From positions 310,001-374,000 of the forward strand of contig CAJXMJ010000002.1 in the NCBI GenBank assembly GCA_913056455.1: a stretch of 64,000 nt of DNA, given 5' to 3'. Numbering within the stretch: position 1 is the stretch's first letter; each line of letters opens with the position of its first letter. Below are positions 9,678 through 18,782 of the stretch, piece after piece. This DNA comes from an uncultured Fodinibius sp. (lineage in GTDB: Bacteria > Bacteroidota > Rhodothermia > Balneolales > Balneolaceae). The notes beneath the pieces are model-generated. The model saw only the letters and a list, made by a program, of their open reading frames with translations. It was not told the origin of the DNA and searched no databases. Made by a program: the position numbers and the translations under genes.

Positions 9678-9778
9678 GAGGGTAAGCGACCTACATCACG
9701 CCGCTACGACCTCCTACCGCTGCTACCTTCCGGTCCTGACGGAGTTCAGAGGGAGCTGGCTGCGTAGGGCCTACCCTC
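9678..9778 (-). ncRNA. ffs: Signal recognition particle RNA (small bacterial type)
   Basis: Read on the minus strand, the centre carries GTCAGGACCGGAAGG followed by TAGCAGC, the apical SRP-protein-binding loop of 4.5S-type RNA. The ends pair (GAGGGTAG at 9778-9771 with TTACCCTC at 9685-9678), giving a closed hairpin-like RNA of about 101 nt. The 3' helix is followed by a run of T on the minus strand (plus-strand A's at 9669-9675), consistent with intrinsic termination. It lies between two convergent protein genes and has its own promoter at 9785-9817. It works with Ffh in membrane targeting of nascent proteins. Confidence 0.93.
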
Positions 9779-9784
9779 GAAGAT

Positions 9785-9817
9785 CAAAGATACGACTTTA
9801 CTGAGGTATTTGGCAAA
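9785..9817 (-). promoter_or_regulatory. Bacteroidota-type promoter of the SRP RNA gene
   Basis: On the minus strand TTTG (plus 9817-9814), 21 nt, then TATCTTTG (plus 9792-9785), a perfect match to TTTG-N19..21-TAnnTTTG. The -7 element ends 6 nt before the inferred RNA 5' end at 9778, which is the expected spacing. Because the RNA start is fixed independently by its structure, this is the best-supported promoter in the window. Confidence 0.75.
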
Positions 9818-9841
9818 CTAAATTCCTCTGAAATATCATTT

Positions 9842-12025
9842 TTATTCTATTATAAAAACCCCGTCCCAATCCTGAGGAGGCGGATTTTCTTTTAATGCCT
9901 TAGAACGATTTATATATACCAGAGATGGATTTGTAGAAATAAAGGAATCATCGTTCGGGACAATACTTTCCAACTCCGAAGATTCCTGAAATAATTCTAT
10001 GGCCTGATCCCACGCTTTATTTTTGTAAGCTCCAACTCCCTGTTCAAACTTCTCCTTACAAGCAAAATCATCTTCATTCATTTTGTCGCGAAGTCCCATG
10101 ATCTCATAGACCTCCACCGACTCCGTTCGTCCTTTTACAATAATGCGACCAAGATACCTAAACACACAACGTTCACCATATTTTTCAGCTTCTTCCTTGG
10201 TACTCTTGGTAACCATCGTATAAGTTCCAAACTGCTTAGCTCCACTTTCGCACCGGGACGCGAGGTTTACATTGTCCCCCATCATGGTATAATTAAACCG
10301 ACTTTCCGACCCCATATTTCCTGTTACCATCACTCCTGTATTAATGCCAATACGATTTCGCATGTGCTCTACAACTTCTGGCCAATATTTATCCTCTCTC
10401 CTCCAGTGTTCCCGTAAATTAGCCAGTTCATAGTGCATAAGCTGAGATACAATACACGCTTCATAAGCATGATCTTCGCGCGGAACAGGAGCGCCAAAAA
10501 AGGCTACAATCGCATCCCCGATATATTTATCCAGAGTCCCCCCGTGTTCTTGTATAATGTTCGTCATGGCCGATAAATACTCATTAATAAGCTTTACCAG
10601 AGTCTTGGCAGGCATCTGCTCAGAAAAAGTAGAGAACGATTGAATATCACTGAAAAAGGCCGTCATATAAACTTCATCACCACCAAGCTCAGGCTCCTTC
10701 CCTTCTTCCACCATTTCATCAACAATAGCCGGCGAAACATAGGATGAGAATAATGCTTTTATACGGCTTTTCTCACGCTGTTCCTCAACATATTGATAAC
10801 TCTGGGTAGCAACATAACCAACTGTTACTGCCGTCAGCATTGCGACGACATCCACCACCATGTTAAACGCCAAAAAAATCCAGATCACAATCCCTATAAT
10901 AGATAAACTCACGAGAAAGTATAATCCAAAACCCCAAAATCCAGAAAGGCGACGGATAGCAAAGACCATCACAATAATAGCAATAGCCAAAAGGACCATA
11001 TTTTTCCAGGGATCAATATGATAAATATAATTTCCTGATAAAATAGTTTGGATAGCATTGGCATGCATTTCCACTCCGGGCATAGTACCCTGTTCAGCAA
11101 AAGGAGTTGCATGCAAATCATGCAGCTCTGGCATGGTTGCTCCAACCAGCACAATCTTATCTTCAAAAACATCAGTATGCCTTAAACCAAAATTGGGATC
11201 AGAAAATGAGTTTATCTCAAATGTTGAATCTTCGGAAGCAAGAACAATGCTAGAATCGTCAATTACAGTCTCAAACGAATAACGGGGAAAAGTACCCGAA
11301 GGTCCAAAATAATTTATCGACATCAATTTATTCCCGACCTTGGGAATGTGGTATGGTCCAAAATCCAAGTATTTCTCAGTTTCATTGATCTGGTTTGAGT
11401 CAATCCGGGAATATATTTTCAGCAACTCCAATCCCAGTGAATAAAGCTGCTGCTCATTATACTCGAGATTCAATATATATTTTCGAATAGCTCCGTCACT
11501 ATCGTAATGAGCTCTTACTATGCCGCTCCGACTGTTATTTGCATTTTGCAATACGCGATTAGGCTTTACGTGCATGAGTGACCTTGAGCTACTGCCCTGT
11601 CCTCTGCTCTGTTCTGTACTTTGGATATTGGAACCCAAAACAACATTACCATATTTATCTATTACATCTGCAAATACCGAGTCGTTGGAAAGATTATAGT
11701 TGTCCCGCTTGTCAAAAAGCACATCAAATCCAATCGCTTTTGCTCCTGCTTCATTTAGATGGTCTACAAGCTTTGCATGTAAACTCGTAGGCCATGGATA
11801 TTTATATGGTATCTCCTGATCGGCCTGCTGACTAATCGAAACTATTACAATAGATGAGTCTTCTATAGAGATTGGACCGCGCAGCTCAAACAGCTGATCC
11901 GTTACATTCATTTTAAGTTCCGTTGCAGGAGGAGAAAAAGCCAGCATGAGGGTCAGTAACAAGCTGCCAAGCAGCAGTCCCGACAAAACAAGATTACTTT
12001 TCCATGTCTTTTGAACTACGGCCAT
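9842..12025 (-). CDS. CHASE2-domain class III adenylate cyclase
   Basis: 727 residues. One N-terminal membrane helix (about 10-30), an extracytoplasmic CHASE2 sensor (about 35-325; signatures YPWPTSLHAKLVDHL and AKAIGFDVLFD), three closely spaced helices (about 340-420), then a class III cyclase domain (about 445-645) and a TPR-like tail. Metal-binding Asp residues are in FFSDIQSF and GDAIVAFFG. The Lys of LDKYIGD and the Asp of MGDNVNLASR are the residues that select ATP, so cAMP is the predicted product. ATG at 12025 sits just after the upstream stop; TTG at 12031 would give a TTGA overlap instead. Last gene of a four-gene operon with a barrel protein and a FecR-like protein, which suggests that it reads an envelope signal. 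Confidence 0.9.
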   Translation of the reverse strand: MAVVQKTWKSNLVLSGLLLGSLLLTLMLAFSPPATELKMNVTDQLFELRGPISIEDSSIVIVSISQQADQEIPYKYPWPTSLHAKLVDHLNEAGAKAIGFDVLFDKRDNYNLSNDSVFADVIDKYGNVVLGSNIQSTEQSRGQGSSSRSLMHVKPNRVLQNANNSRSGIVRAHYDSDGAIRKYILNLEYNEQQLYSLGLELLKIYSRIDSNQINETEKYLDFGPYHIPKVGNKLMSINYFGPSGTFPRYSFETVIDDSSIVLASEDSTFEINSFSDPNFGLRHTDVFEDKIVLVGATMPELHDLHATPFAEQGTMPGVEMHANAIQTILSGNYIYHIDPWKNMVLLAIAIIVMVFAIRRLSGFWGFGLYFLVSLSIIGIVIWIFLAFNMVVDVVAMLTAVTVGYVATQSYQYVEEQREKSRIKALFSSYVSPAIVDEMVEEGKEPELGGDEVYMTAFFSDIQSFSTFSEQMPAKTLVKLINEYLSAMTNIIQEHGGTLDKYIGDAIVAFFGAPVPREDHAYEACIVSQLMHYELANLREHWRREDKYWPEVVEHMRNRIGINTGVMVTGNMGSESRFNYTMMGDNVNLASRCESGAKQFGTYTMVTKSTKEEAEKYGERCVFRYLGRIIVKGRTESVEVYEIMGLRDKMNEDDFACKEKFEQGVGAYKNKAWDQAIELFQESSELESIVPNDDSFISTNPSLVYINRSKALKENPPPQDWDGVFIIE

Positions 12026-12027
12026 AA

Positions 12028-14808
12028 TCAAAAGTTGAAAATATAGCGCAGTTGGAGCAGATGGTCATTCGGATACACAATAGAGGAGGAGAGCAAATTA
12101 CGAATATTCGAATACTTAAAATCTATAAGAAAGGAGTGTCGTTCACTTAAATTATACCTCGTCCGAGTATTTATCATAAAAGAATTACTTTCTCTTATCG
12201 ATCCATCCTCTGACATGCCCGGCATGTAGTAATCATCAAATGAGAGCTGCGGAGTATTATTGTTATTAGTTACTAACGGAATAGATTCAGCCCTATTTTT
12301 GGTAAAGGCCAATGACATTTCAAGGTTTAGTTTATCATCAAAGATGAACAGGCTTCCCCCTACATGTGCACCAAAAATATTCACATCATTAAGACCCCCA
12401 GATGTTTCTGAGTTGTTGTAATTAAATCCAATATTTGTTTGTAGGGGCAGATTTTGAAATCGATTCACTACACGAACCGAAATGCTGTGACTTTCTGCAT
12501 CTCCATACTCAAACACCCGATCAGAAGTATTCAAGAGGGAGTAATTGATACTGGCATTATGGGAAGCTCCCAGCAGAGAAAATTCCTTGCTAACCGACGC
12601 AGTAAACTGATAAGTATCAGACTGCCGGGGTGATACTGTAGCAAGCGTATCTCCATTTTGAATCGTAATATTCTGTACTGCCGCTTGCTCCGGCGTACCG
12701 ACGACAGATGCTACAATCGGATTATTCAATTCTACTTCGTTATCTCTGGTACGCTTCATCACACCCAGACTAATCCTTGGCCAATCTTGATTAAGCGGAT
12801 ACCAGCTAATATTACTACGGTAGTTTATAGTGCCCGTGGTAGCGTCCCTGTTATTTACTACGTTATCACGCAGGTTGTCGTAACCAAGTGTTACATATAG
12901 CTGGTTCTCAAATAATTGGACGCGATCTCTCAATGAAAACCCGGCAATATCTTTTCGAATTGTTGTATTCGCCAGAGAGTTATATCCCGGCCCGACCCAT
13001 CTATAACGTATCCGAAAATCGTTATTAAAATAGCTAAGTCCCAATTGAGACTGACCCGCCAAAATACTTGTTGGGAAAAACACCCCTGCTGAACTACCTG
13101 TAGCATCATCAAAGCGAATAGGTAATGTTTCCATATTTTCGTTGATAATGATAAGCCAAGAAAGACGATCAAGCATATTTTCGGTATCTTCAGCAATATC
13201 GAACCCAATACGATCAGCCGCCTGTTGTGTTAATATTCCATCAGAGATATCCTGATTAAGTAAACTAATCGCTCCATCAGCTTCAAAATGAATGCGATTA
13301 TTGTCAAATTGTGCCTCTATATCCGATGCGGCCACAAAGTTACCTCTGGGGGTTGGATTCCCACTTACACCGAGCTCATCCGGATTATTTTCCAACTCCT
13401 CTCGATATTGGCTATTAAGATTATTTGCAAGATCAGGATTTATAGCCATCACATCATTAAAATCATTAATAAGACGAATTGAGTTGGTATCATCTTCAAC
13501 CTTAATCACGTTAATACCAAAATTAAACCGGTCCTCTTTCTGGAATCCAATACGTCCACCGGCAATATTGCGCCGAAATGTTCCATTGTCTGCAGTACTT
13601 AGTGCATATGAACGAGCTGTGTTTTGTTCCCCTCCGAATGCATATTCTTCGACAGAAATTTCATCATAAATATTATTAATTCCACGTCGCAACTTTCCAT
13701 AAATAAGCTGCAGGTTTAGTGTTTCACTCCAAAAATGAAACCCTGCATTAATACCCTGCATGCGTTGACCGGCAATAGTATAGGTATTGAGTGTTGGATA
13801 CACATGGCCCGCCTCAAGTTCAAGCCAATTACCAACATATAAATTAAGTCCATAGCGATTTTGGGGCTGTAATCGTTGATCTTCCTGGGTTGTCAGCAAT
13901 CCGAAAGCCGAATAAGAAACCTTCCCCTTTTGCCCGGATATTCTGACATTCCCACTCAACGCATCATTTGAATATCCACCCACCTGCTGATTACGCGCGC
14001 GTAGCTCCACGTTTCCCTGCGGCATCCAGCTTTTCTTCTCCCTTTCATCTCTCAAAGTACTTCCAGATTGACCGGGAGTTATGACTGAAAAATTCCAATC
14101 AGCAAGAACAATTGTGCTATCTTTCTTTTTAATTCTAATCTCAGCCTTATGCTCTCCCATCGATAAACCCTCGGGAGAATAGGTGTAAAAGTAATCACTG
14201 GCATTCGCTTGCTCGGTCACATCTTCTTCATCAACATACATACGAAAAGAAGATGAAGTATCAATTTCACTGGGATCATAAAACAAGGTCAGTGCTACAA
14301 CCACATCCTGCTGTAAAACAGCCGAGCCGGGATCAGGTGAAAGAATTGTATAATCAATACCAGTTTCTTCTACAAAACGTTGCCGATCATCTTGCTGCGG
14401 ATCAACGATCTCAACACGAACAGGACTTCCGGAAGCATTGTTACGTGGATAAGTAAGGGTCTCACCATTATTTAGATGAATTTGCAAATAATACTCCAGC
14501 TCACTTGCCTGCGTATCCTCAATTGTTAACTCTGTTAAGAAACTGGAAGATACAAGGGCTGCGTGTTTTTGACGGAATCCCATTTCACCATCTATCTTGT
14601 AAAAAATATATGCATCAGATACATCATTTGCATTAACTGATGGTGCTGAAAAACGAAGCTCAAACGGGGTGTTTCGTTCAACAAAGGTAGGTTTCTGATG
14701 TTGTATCGGGACAGCCTCAGGAATTGATAACGCCTCCACATCAAGACATACTATGCCTGTAAAAGCTATAAGGAATACTATCTTTTTTATTAAAGCTACC
14801 CCTTTCAC
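12028..14808 (-). CDS. Large outer-membrane beta-barrel protein with N-terminal beta-sandwich domains
   Basis: 926 residues starting at GTG 14808, no nearer ATG. Signal peptide (about 1-26, ending VEALS); two predicted beta-sandwich domains (about 35-135 and 150-245, the second with LSPDPGSAVLQQDVVVAL); then about 650 residues of amphipathic strands with aromatic girdles, ending LLQLRYIFNF with the terminal Phe usual for barrels. No TonB box or plug domain was recognised, so it is not an ordinary TonB receptor. The family is unknown to me. Between FecR-like and cyclase genes, it could be the outer-membrane sensor or channel of the system. Gap of 22 bp to the FecR-like gene. Confidence 0.78.
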   Translation of the reverse strand: MKGVALIKKIVFLIAFTGIVCLDVEALSIPEAVPIQHQKPTFVERNTPFELRFSAPSVNANDVSDAYIFYKIDGEMGFRQKHAALVSSSFLTELTIEDTQASELEYYLQIHLNNGETLTYPRNNASGSPVRVEIVDPQQDDRQRFVEETGIDYTILSPDPGSAVLQQDVVVALTLFYDPSEIDTSSSFRMYVDEEDVTEQANASDYFYTYSPEGLSMGEHKAEIRIKKKDSTIVLADWNFSVITPGQSGSTLRDEREKKSWMPQGNVELRARNQQVGGYSNDALSGNVRISGQKGKVSYSAFGLLTTQEDQRLQPQNRYGLNLYVGNWLELEAGHVYPTLNTYTIAGQRMQGINAGFHFWSETLNLQLIYGKLRRGINNIYDEISVEEYAFGGEQNTARSYALSTADNGTFRRNIAGGRIGFQKEDRFNFGINVIKVEDDTNSIRLINDFNDVMAINPDLANNLNSQYREELENNPDELGVSGNPTPRGNFVAASDIEAQFDNNRIHFEADGAISLLNQDISDGILTQQAADRIGFDIAEDTENMLDRLSWLIIINENMETLPIRFDDATGSSAGVFFPTSILAGQSQLGLSYFNNDFRIRYRWVGPGYNSLANTTIRKDIAGFSLRDRVQLFENQLYVTLGYDNLRDNVVNNRDATTGTINYRSNISWYPLNQDWPRISLGVMKRTRDNEVELNNPIVASVVGTPEQAAVQNITIQNGDTLATVSPRQSDTYQFTASVSKEFSLLGASHNASINYSLLNTSDRVFEYGDAESHSISVRVVNRFQNLPLQTNIGFNYNNSETSGGLNDVNIFGAHVGGSLFIFDDKLNLEMSLAFTKNRAESIPLVTNNNNTPQLSFDDYYMPGMSEDGSIRESNSFMINTRTRYNLSERHSFLIDFKYSNIRNLLSSSIVYPNDHLLQLRYIFNF

Positions 14809-14830
14809 CCGTAATAGTATCTAAAAGTTT

Positions 14831-15541
14831 TTAGTTTTCATTTTCAAAGACTTTCATTTCAATGACCCTTTCTTCTCCATCCTCATTGGTAAAACGCACT
14901 TTATAAATCGTTGGCTCAAGCTTCTCGTTCATTTCAGAATACTCTGCTTTTCTTTTCTCCAGCTCCTCATCCGTCAATTCTCCGGATTCTATAGAACCAT
15001 CCTCCTGAACTTGACCATACATCTTTTCAGAAAGCGTAACGCTTTGTCCGGTCTGCTTTGATGCCACCTCTACGTTCCCTTCCTCAACCCAGAAATAATC
15101 ATCAACGGTAGCGCCAAAAGAAGTTCCTTTTACAGATGCCACTGCCGAATTTGTGGTCACCTCAAAATCTTGTGACCCCCGTTCCGATACATTCAGCAGT
15201 ATCTCTCCCAACTCCAATCCAATACGAGTGCTTGTATTTTGCTTATTCTCGATGTTACCCTGAATAATTAATCGGGAATCAGGCCTTATTTTGGCAATAC
15301 TTTTATCCATAAACTGAACTAGGGCAAAACCATTCTGATCAGTTCTTAATGTATCACCATCAAAAAGGGGTTTGCCTCGCTCTTTGATATCTTTAAACTC
15401 TCCATTTTTCTCAATTCCGACACTTGGCTTGAACTTTTGCACAAAAGCCAAAGGGCGATCATTTGCGTCATAAACTTGTGCTCCGATGCCCAACACACCC
15501 ATTACCAATAGCAACAAAAAGTATTTTAGCAGGACTTTCAT
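14831..15541 (-). CDS. FecR-domain periplasmic protein
   Basis: 236 residues: signal peptide (about 1-22), then a FecR fold (about 40-165). Recognisable segments are GDTLRTDQNGFALVQFMDKS, IRPDSRLIIQG and TTNSAVASVKGTSFGA, followed by WVEEGNVEVASKQTGQSVTL. A charged, probably helical tail (about 175-236) is rich in Glu and Lys. Classical FecR spans the inner membrane and relays a TonB-receptor signal to a sigma factor. This one is secreted, with no internal membrane helix and no sigma factor nearby; it instead sits beside a barrel and a CHASE2-cyclase. ATG start at 15541, 8 bp after the upstream gene. Confidence 0.85.
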   Translation of the reverse strand: MKVLLKYFLLLLVMGVLGIGAQVYDANDRPLAFVQKFKPSVGIEKNGEFKDIKERGKPLFDGDTLRTDQNGFALVQFMDKSIAKIRPDSRLIIQGNIENKQNTSTRIGLELGEILLNVSERGSQDFEVTTNSAVASVKGTSFGATVDDYFWVEEGNVEVASKQTGQSVTLSEKMYGQVQEDGSIESGELTDEELEKRKAEYSEMNEKLEPTIYKVRFTNEDGEERVIEMKVFENEN

Positions 15542-15549
15542 GACAATAA

Positions 15550-16722
15550 TTAATTTTCTATCAGTATTGACACATCCCCTTGCTCGTTTCTTCTATCAAG
15601 CTCTCTCAGCTTTTGTACAGCCTGTCCACTACGAAAGCTCTGTCCCTCAATTTCTACAGACTCAAGCGAAAAACCATTTTTACTAATCTCTCTAAACCGG
15701 TCACCTAAAATGCGCTCCAGGATTCTGGATACTTCTATCGCTTGTTGATCGCCAGATAATTTATGCATATCTGCGAGAGTAAAAGTCCAGATCTCCGATT
15801 CTCTTTCCTCAATACCATCATTTGTTTCCAGCTGACTCACAATTCGCCAAAAATATCGAGTACCGGGTTCTAAATTCTGCACTCCCGAACTGGGATATTG
15901 AAATCCAGAACCATCAACAAGAATATCCAGCATTTCATAATCCAGCAATGAACCAGATCCGTTTACCCCAACCAATTGAATAGGCTCTGTACTTATTGCT
16001 CCGTCCATCAATGACTGTGGGCTTTCATCACCCTTTGACGCTACAACCACCAACCGATAACGAACATCTAAACTACCCTGCCACTGAAAATTTGGGTATC
16101 GGCTTGATATAATAGTTTCAGAACCTACCTCACCTCCCGGTGAAAGCAGATAAAAACCAAGAGTCTTTTCTGCCAGATTTATGCCAAAACTGTCCGTTTG
16201 AGAGGCAAGTAATTCTCCATTTACTGAACCCTGATACAATTCTACCGTAATCCGATATTGATCAGCCGGAAGAGAAGTTGATCCCTGAAGTCCGTTATAA
16301 AACTCTCGTCCTCGCTCTGTGAAATTATGTTCAAAAAATATTCCCTCCTCAACGCCCGGCAATCCATTCCCCACGTTATTATTATTCACAAATAACTGTT
16401 GCCCAGGATCTAAACTAAATGGACGCCCCGAAATCTGCCGAACCTCTAAAATTCTACCAACTTTGTTGGATTCAACGACAACCCGTAAATAAAGATCGTT
16501 TAAAGATTCTGAACTATTTTGGTTTTGAAGGAATAACCGAAATAAGGAAGGACCTTTCAGATCATTAGCCAACAATGATTGAATATTTATGACCTGAGAA
16601 TTCTCCAGCGTTTCATCGATTTCGAACTCCATAGAAAGCTGGGCAAAAGCTGGCTTTACATTACTTACCAGCAATAAAAAAAACAGAACACAAACAACCT
16701 GTCTGATATGTCGTAACCACAT
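15550..16722 (-). CDS. Secreted beta-sandwich protein, first gene of the CHASE2-cyclase operon
   Basis: 390 residues with a signal peptide ending PAFAQ (about residue 28). Two beta-rich regions: about 30-180, and a fibronectin-III-like segment about 190-335 containing YPNFQWQG and LEPGTRYFWRIVSQL, typical of domains that frame repeated strands. The C-terminal 60 residues are helical and charged. No enzyme motif. The start ATG is preceded on the minus strand by a strong GGGAGG ribosome-binding site 7 nt away, rare in this window, so the operon may be well translated. Family unknown. Confidence 0.78.
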   Translation of the reverse strand: MWLRHIRQVVCVLFFLLLVSNVKPAFAQLSMEFEIDETLENSQVINIQSLLANDLKGPSLFRLFLQNQNSSESLNDLYLRVVVESNKVGRILEVRQISGRPFSLDPGQQLFVNNNNVGNGLPGVEEGIFFEHNFTERGREFYNGLQGSTSLPADQYRITVELYQGSVNGELLASQTDSFGINLAEKTLGFYLLSPGGEVGSETIISSRYPNFQWQGSLDVRYRLVVVASKGDESPQSLMDGAISTEPIQLVGVNGSGSLLDYEMLDILVDGSGFQYPSSGVQNLEPGTRYFWRIVSQLETNDGIEERESEIWTFTLADMHKLSGDQQAIEVSRILERILGDRFREISKNGFSLESVEIEGQSFRSGQAVQKLRELDRRNEQGDVSILIEN

Positions 16723-16891
16723 TGATAACCTCCCGTAATTATTACAACCTTTGCTATCAGTTGTTTATCAATTAATATCCCTTGATGTTTAGATATTAAT
16801 TTAAAAATCTTGGAACATTTGTTCCTATCCCAAGTATGAAGCAGTGTTATTCAAGAAATGCGGTTCTTGGCAGAAATGCAAAACAAAAAAG

Positions 16892-16965
<74 letters not shown>

Positions 16966-17157
16966 ATTTGAGAGTCGATAAATATAAGGAACTTTTATCG
17001 AAAGTTACACCCATTTACCAGATTAACTTTATTTTGTTTTTGATTATATTAGATAACATATTGTAGCCAATAGTTTTAACTAGCATTTATACTTTTTCTG
17101 GAAAACACTATCTTACAATTCATCACAAATCAACTTTTAACCTACACTCGTAACACG

Positions 17158-18105
17158 ATGATTAATAAACAATTAATACTACTTCTTTCTTCCGTGTTTC
17201 TTGGGATGGCATTGCTTTCAGGCTGTGCCGGTACCGAAGAACTTAGAGCCCCTTCCGACCGTGATATGGAATATCTTCAATCATTAGATGAAGAGACTCT
17301 TCGCTCTCTTGATACTGATGACGATGGTCTTAGTGACTGGGCAGAAATGAATGAACATAACACTGATCCACTGAGCGCAGACAGTGACGACGATGGTCTC
17401 ACTGATGCCGAAGAAATCAATGAATATGAGACAGATCCTAACAATGCCGACACTGATGGAGATGGTCTTGAAGACGGCGAAGAAGTTAACTCTTATGAAA
17501 CCAACCCGCTGGAAGAAGATTCTGACGGAGATGGTTTAACCGATGGCGAAGAGGTTAACGAATACAATACGGATCCGCTAAGCGCAGACAGTGACAACGA
17601 TGGTCTCACTGATGCTGAAGAAATCAATGAATACAATACAGATCCTAATAATGCTGACTCTGACGGTAACGGTTTTACCGACAGCCAAGAAATTGAAATG
17701 GGCACCGATCCCAATGACAGCAATGATCCTCCTTTCCTAAAGAAAGATGATCTTGGAACTGTTAACTTCGAATTTGATAAGTCAAACATTAATGATGCCG
17801 CTGCTCGTATTCTGAATGATAACATCAAGAAATTGATGAATTCTTCTAAATTCCGAATTCGTATCGACGCTTATACTGACCACGTTGGTGGCGACCAGTA
17901 TAACTTGCGTTTGAGTAAGCGACGAGCAGAATCCGTCAAACAGTTTTATATTGAGAATGGCGTTTCTGAAAATCGCATTGAATCTCGCGGATTAGGTAAA
18001 GCGCCTCAACCATGTATGGATCAAACGGAAGAGTTAGGCTGCCGCAAGAACCGACGTGCAGAGTCTCATCCGTTAAATCCTTACCAATATGAGCCAAGTA
18101 ACTAA
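17158..18105 (+). CDS. OmpA-family lipoprotein with thrombospondin type 3-like repeats
   Basis: 315 residues. Lipoprotein signal ending LLSGC (Cys23), a short linker, six 23-residue acidic repeats (about 52-189) of the form DSDxDGLTDAEEINEYxTDP that should bind calcium, then an OmpA/MotB peptidoglycan-binding domain (about 200-305). The OmpA motifs include FEFDKSNIND, YTDHVGGDQYNLRLSKRRAE and CRKNRRAES. The two Cys in the C-terminal domain (PQPCMDQTEELGC) probably form the disulfide seen in OmpA. It should tether the outer membrane to peptidoglycan with a rigid calcium-stabilised spacer. Single gene with a strong terminator just downstream. Confidence 0.92.
   Translation: MINKQLILLLSSVFLGMALLSGCAGTEELRAPSDRDMEYLQSLDEETLRSLDTDDDGLSDWAEMNEHNTDPLSADSDDDGLTDAEEINEYETDPNNADTDGDGLEDGEEVNSYETNPLEEDSDGDGLTDGEEVNEYNTDPLSADSDNDGLTDAEEINEYNTDPNNADSDGNGFTDSQEIEMGTDPNDSNDPPFLKKDDLGTVNFEFDKSNINDAAARILNDNIKKLMNSSKFRIRIDAYTDHVGGDQYNLRLSKRRAESVKQFYIENGVSENRIESRGLGKAPQPCMDQTEELGCRKNRRAESHPLNPYQYEPSN
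17311..17724 (+). repeat. Six in-frame 69-bp calcium-repeat units with a higher-order duplication
   Basis: The coding repeats run from residue 52 to about 189 of the OmpA-like protein. Units 2-3 boundaries resemble units 5-6. The stretch 17371-17460 recurs almost identically at 17578-17667, 207 bp (three units) later, with only scattered, mostly silent changes. This shows that three units were copied as a block fairly recently. Confidence 0.85.
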
Positions 18106-18133
18106 GGATTAACCGAATCCTATTAAATTATTA

Positions 18134-18166
18134 AAGGCGACCTCGCTTCGAGGTCGCCTTTTTTTA
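18134..18166 (+). terminator. Intrinsic terminator of the OmpA-like gene
   Basis: A 12-bp perfect stem AAGGCGACCTCG / CGAGGTCGCCTT around a CTT loop, followed directly by a T run, 29 bp after the stop codon. One of the strongest terminators in the window. Confidence 0.93.
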
Positions 18167-18341
18167 TTCTTCCCTTAAAGTAACAGCCTTCCTTTTTTAG
18201 CTAATACTTTGCTCAAATCCCTCTCCTATACCTTTTTACATCATCACCGCTTGTAGTTATGGTCTAATAATAATTTTTCCGCACGTTGTCATAGTTTGAT
18301 GATAGCAATATCAAAAGCTGATACCTTCATCATTTTCAAGT

Positions 18342-18782
18342 TCAGAAGCTGTCGATCCTATCACCTCTACCTTTTTTATAAAATACGTACAGCGTAAGTC
18401 CAAGTAATAGAATTCCAAGCAAACCATAAACAAGCTGTAAGGGCGGTTCTGCGTGATAACCAACCATCAACACTTCCACTCCGATCCAAACTATTAAGGC
18501 TATACTGATTAAAACTGAGCCCGGCCATCCCCAACCTTTTTGCTGATATAAACCGTATAATACCATCATTGGACCTATTCCAAGTACAACAAATAGAATC
18601 ACTCCGGGAATCAAATAGCTTGTAAATGGTGATCCCTCTAACAAATTCAGTGGCATTTGCAGTATTCCTCCACTCGGGTCCAATACAAGAGCACCTCCGC
18701 CATAAAGTCCGCTAATCCCCTGGAAAAACAGTAAGCCCATAAGTAGATAGAAACTGAGCGATCTGGATTCAGCTTTAGACAT
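18342..18782 (-). CDS. Small four-helix membrane protein, unknown function
   Basis: 146 residues if started at ATG 18782, which overlaps the upstream gene by 8 bp; the longer upstream extension in this frame lies wholly inside the neighbour's coding region and is not protein-like. Four predicted membrane helices (about 10-30, 50-75, 85-105, 115-135) with a basic end (YKKGRGDRIDSF). No recognised family. The overlap with the upstream membrane protein suggests that they are made together and may form a complex. Confidence 0.65.
   Translation of the reverse strand: MSKAESRSLSFYLLMGLLFFQGISGLYGGGALVLDPSGGILQMPLNLLEGSPFTSYLIPGVILFVVLGIGPMMVLYGLYQQKGWGWPGSVLISIALIVWIGVEVLMVGYHAEPPLQLVYGLLGILLLGLTLYVFYKKGRGDRIDSF

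Noticed and set aside
17311..17724. Regularly spaced DNA repeats that could be mistaken for a CRISPR array
   Set aside because: Units are in frame, continuous and code for calcium-binding-type repeats in an OmpA-like protein; there are no unique spacers.
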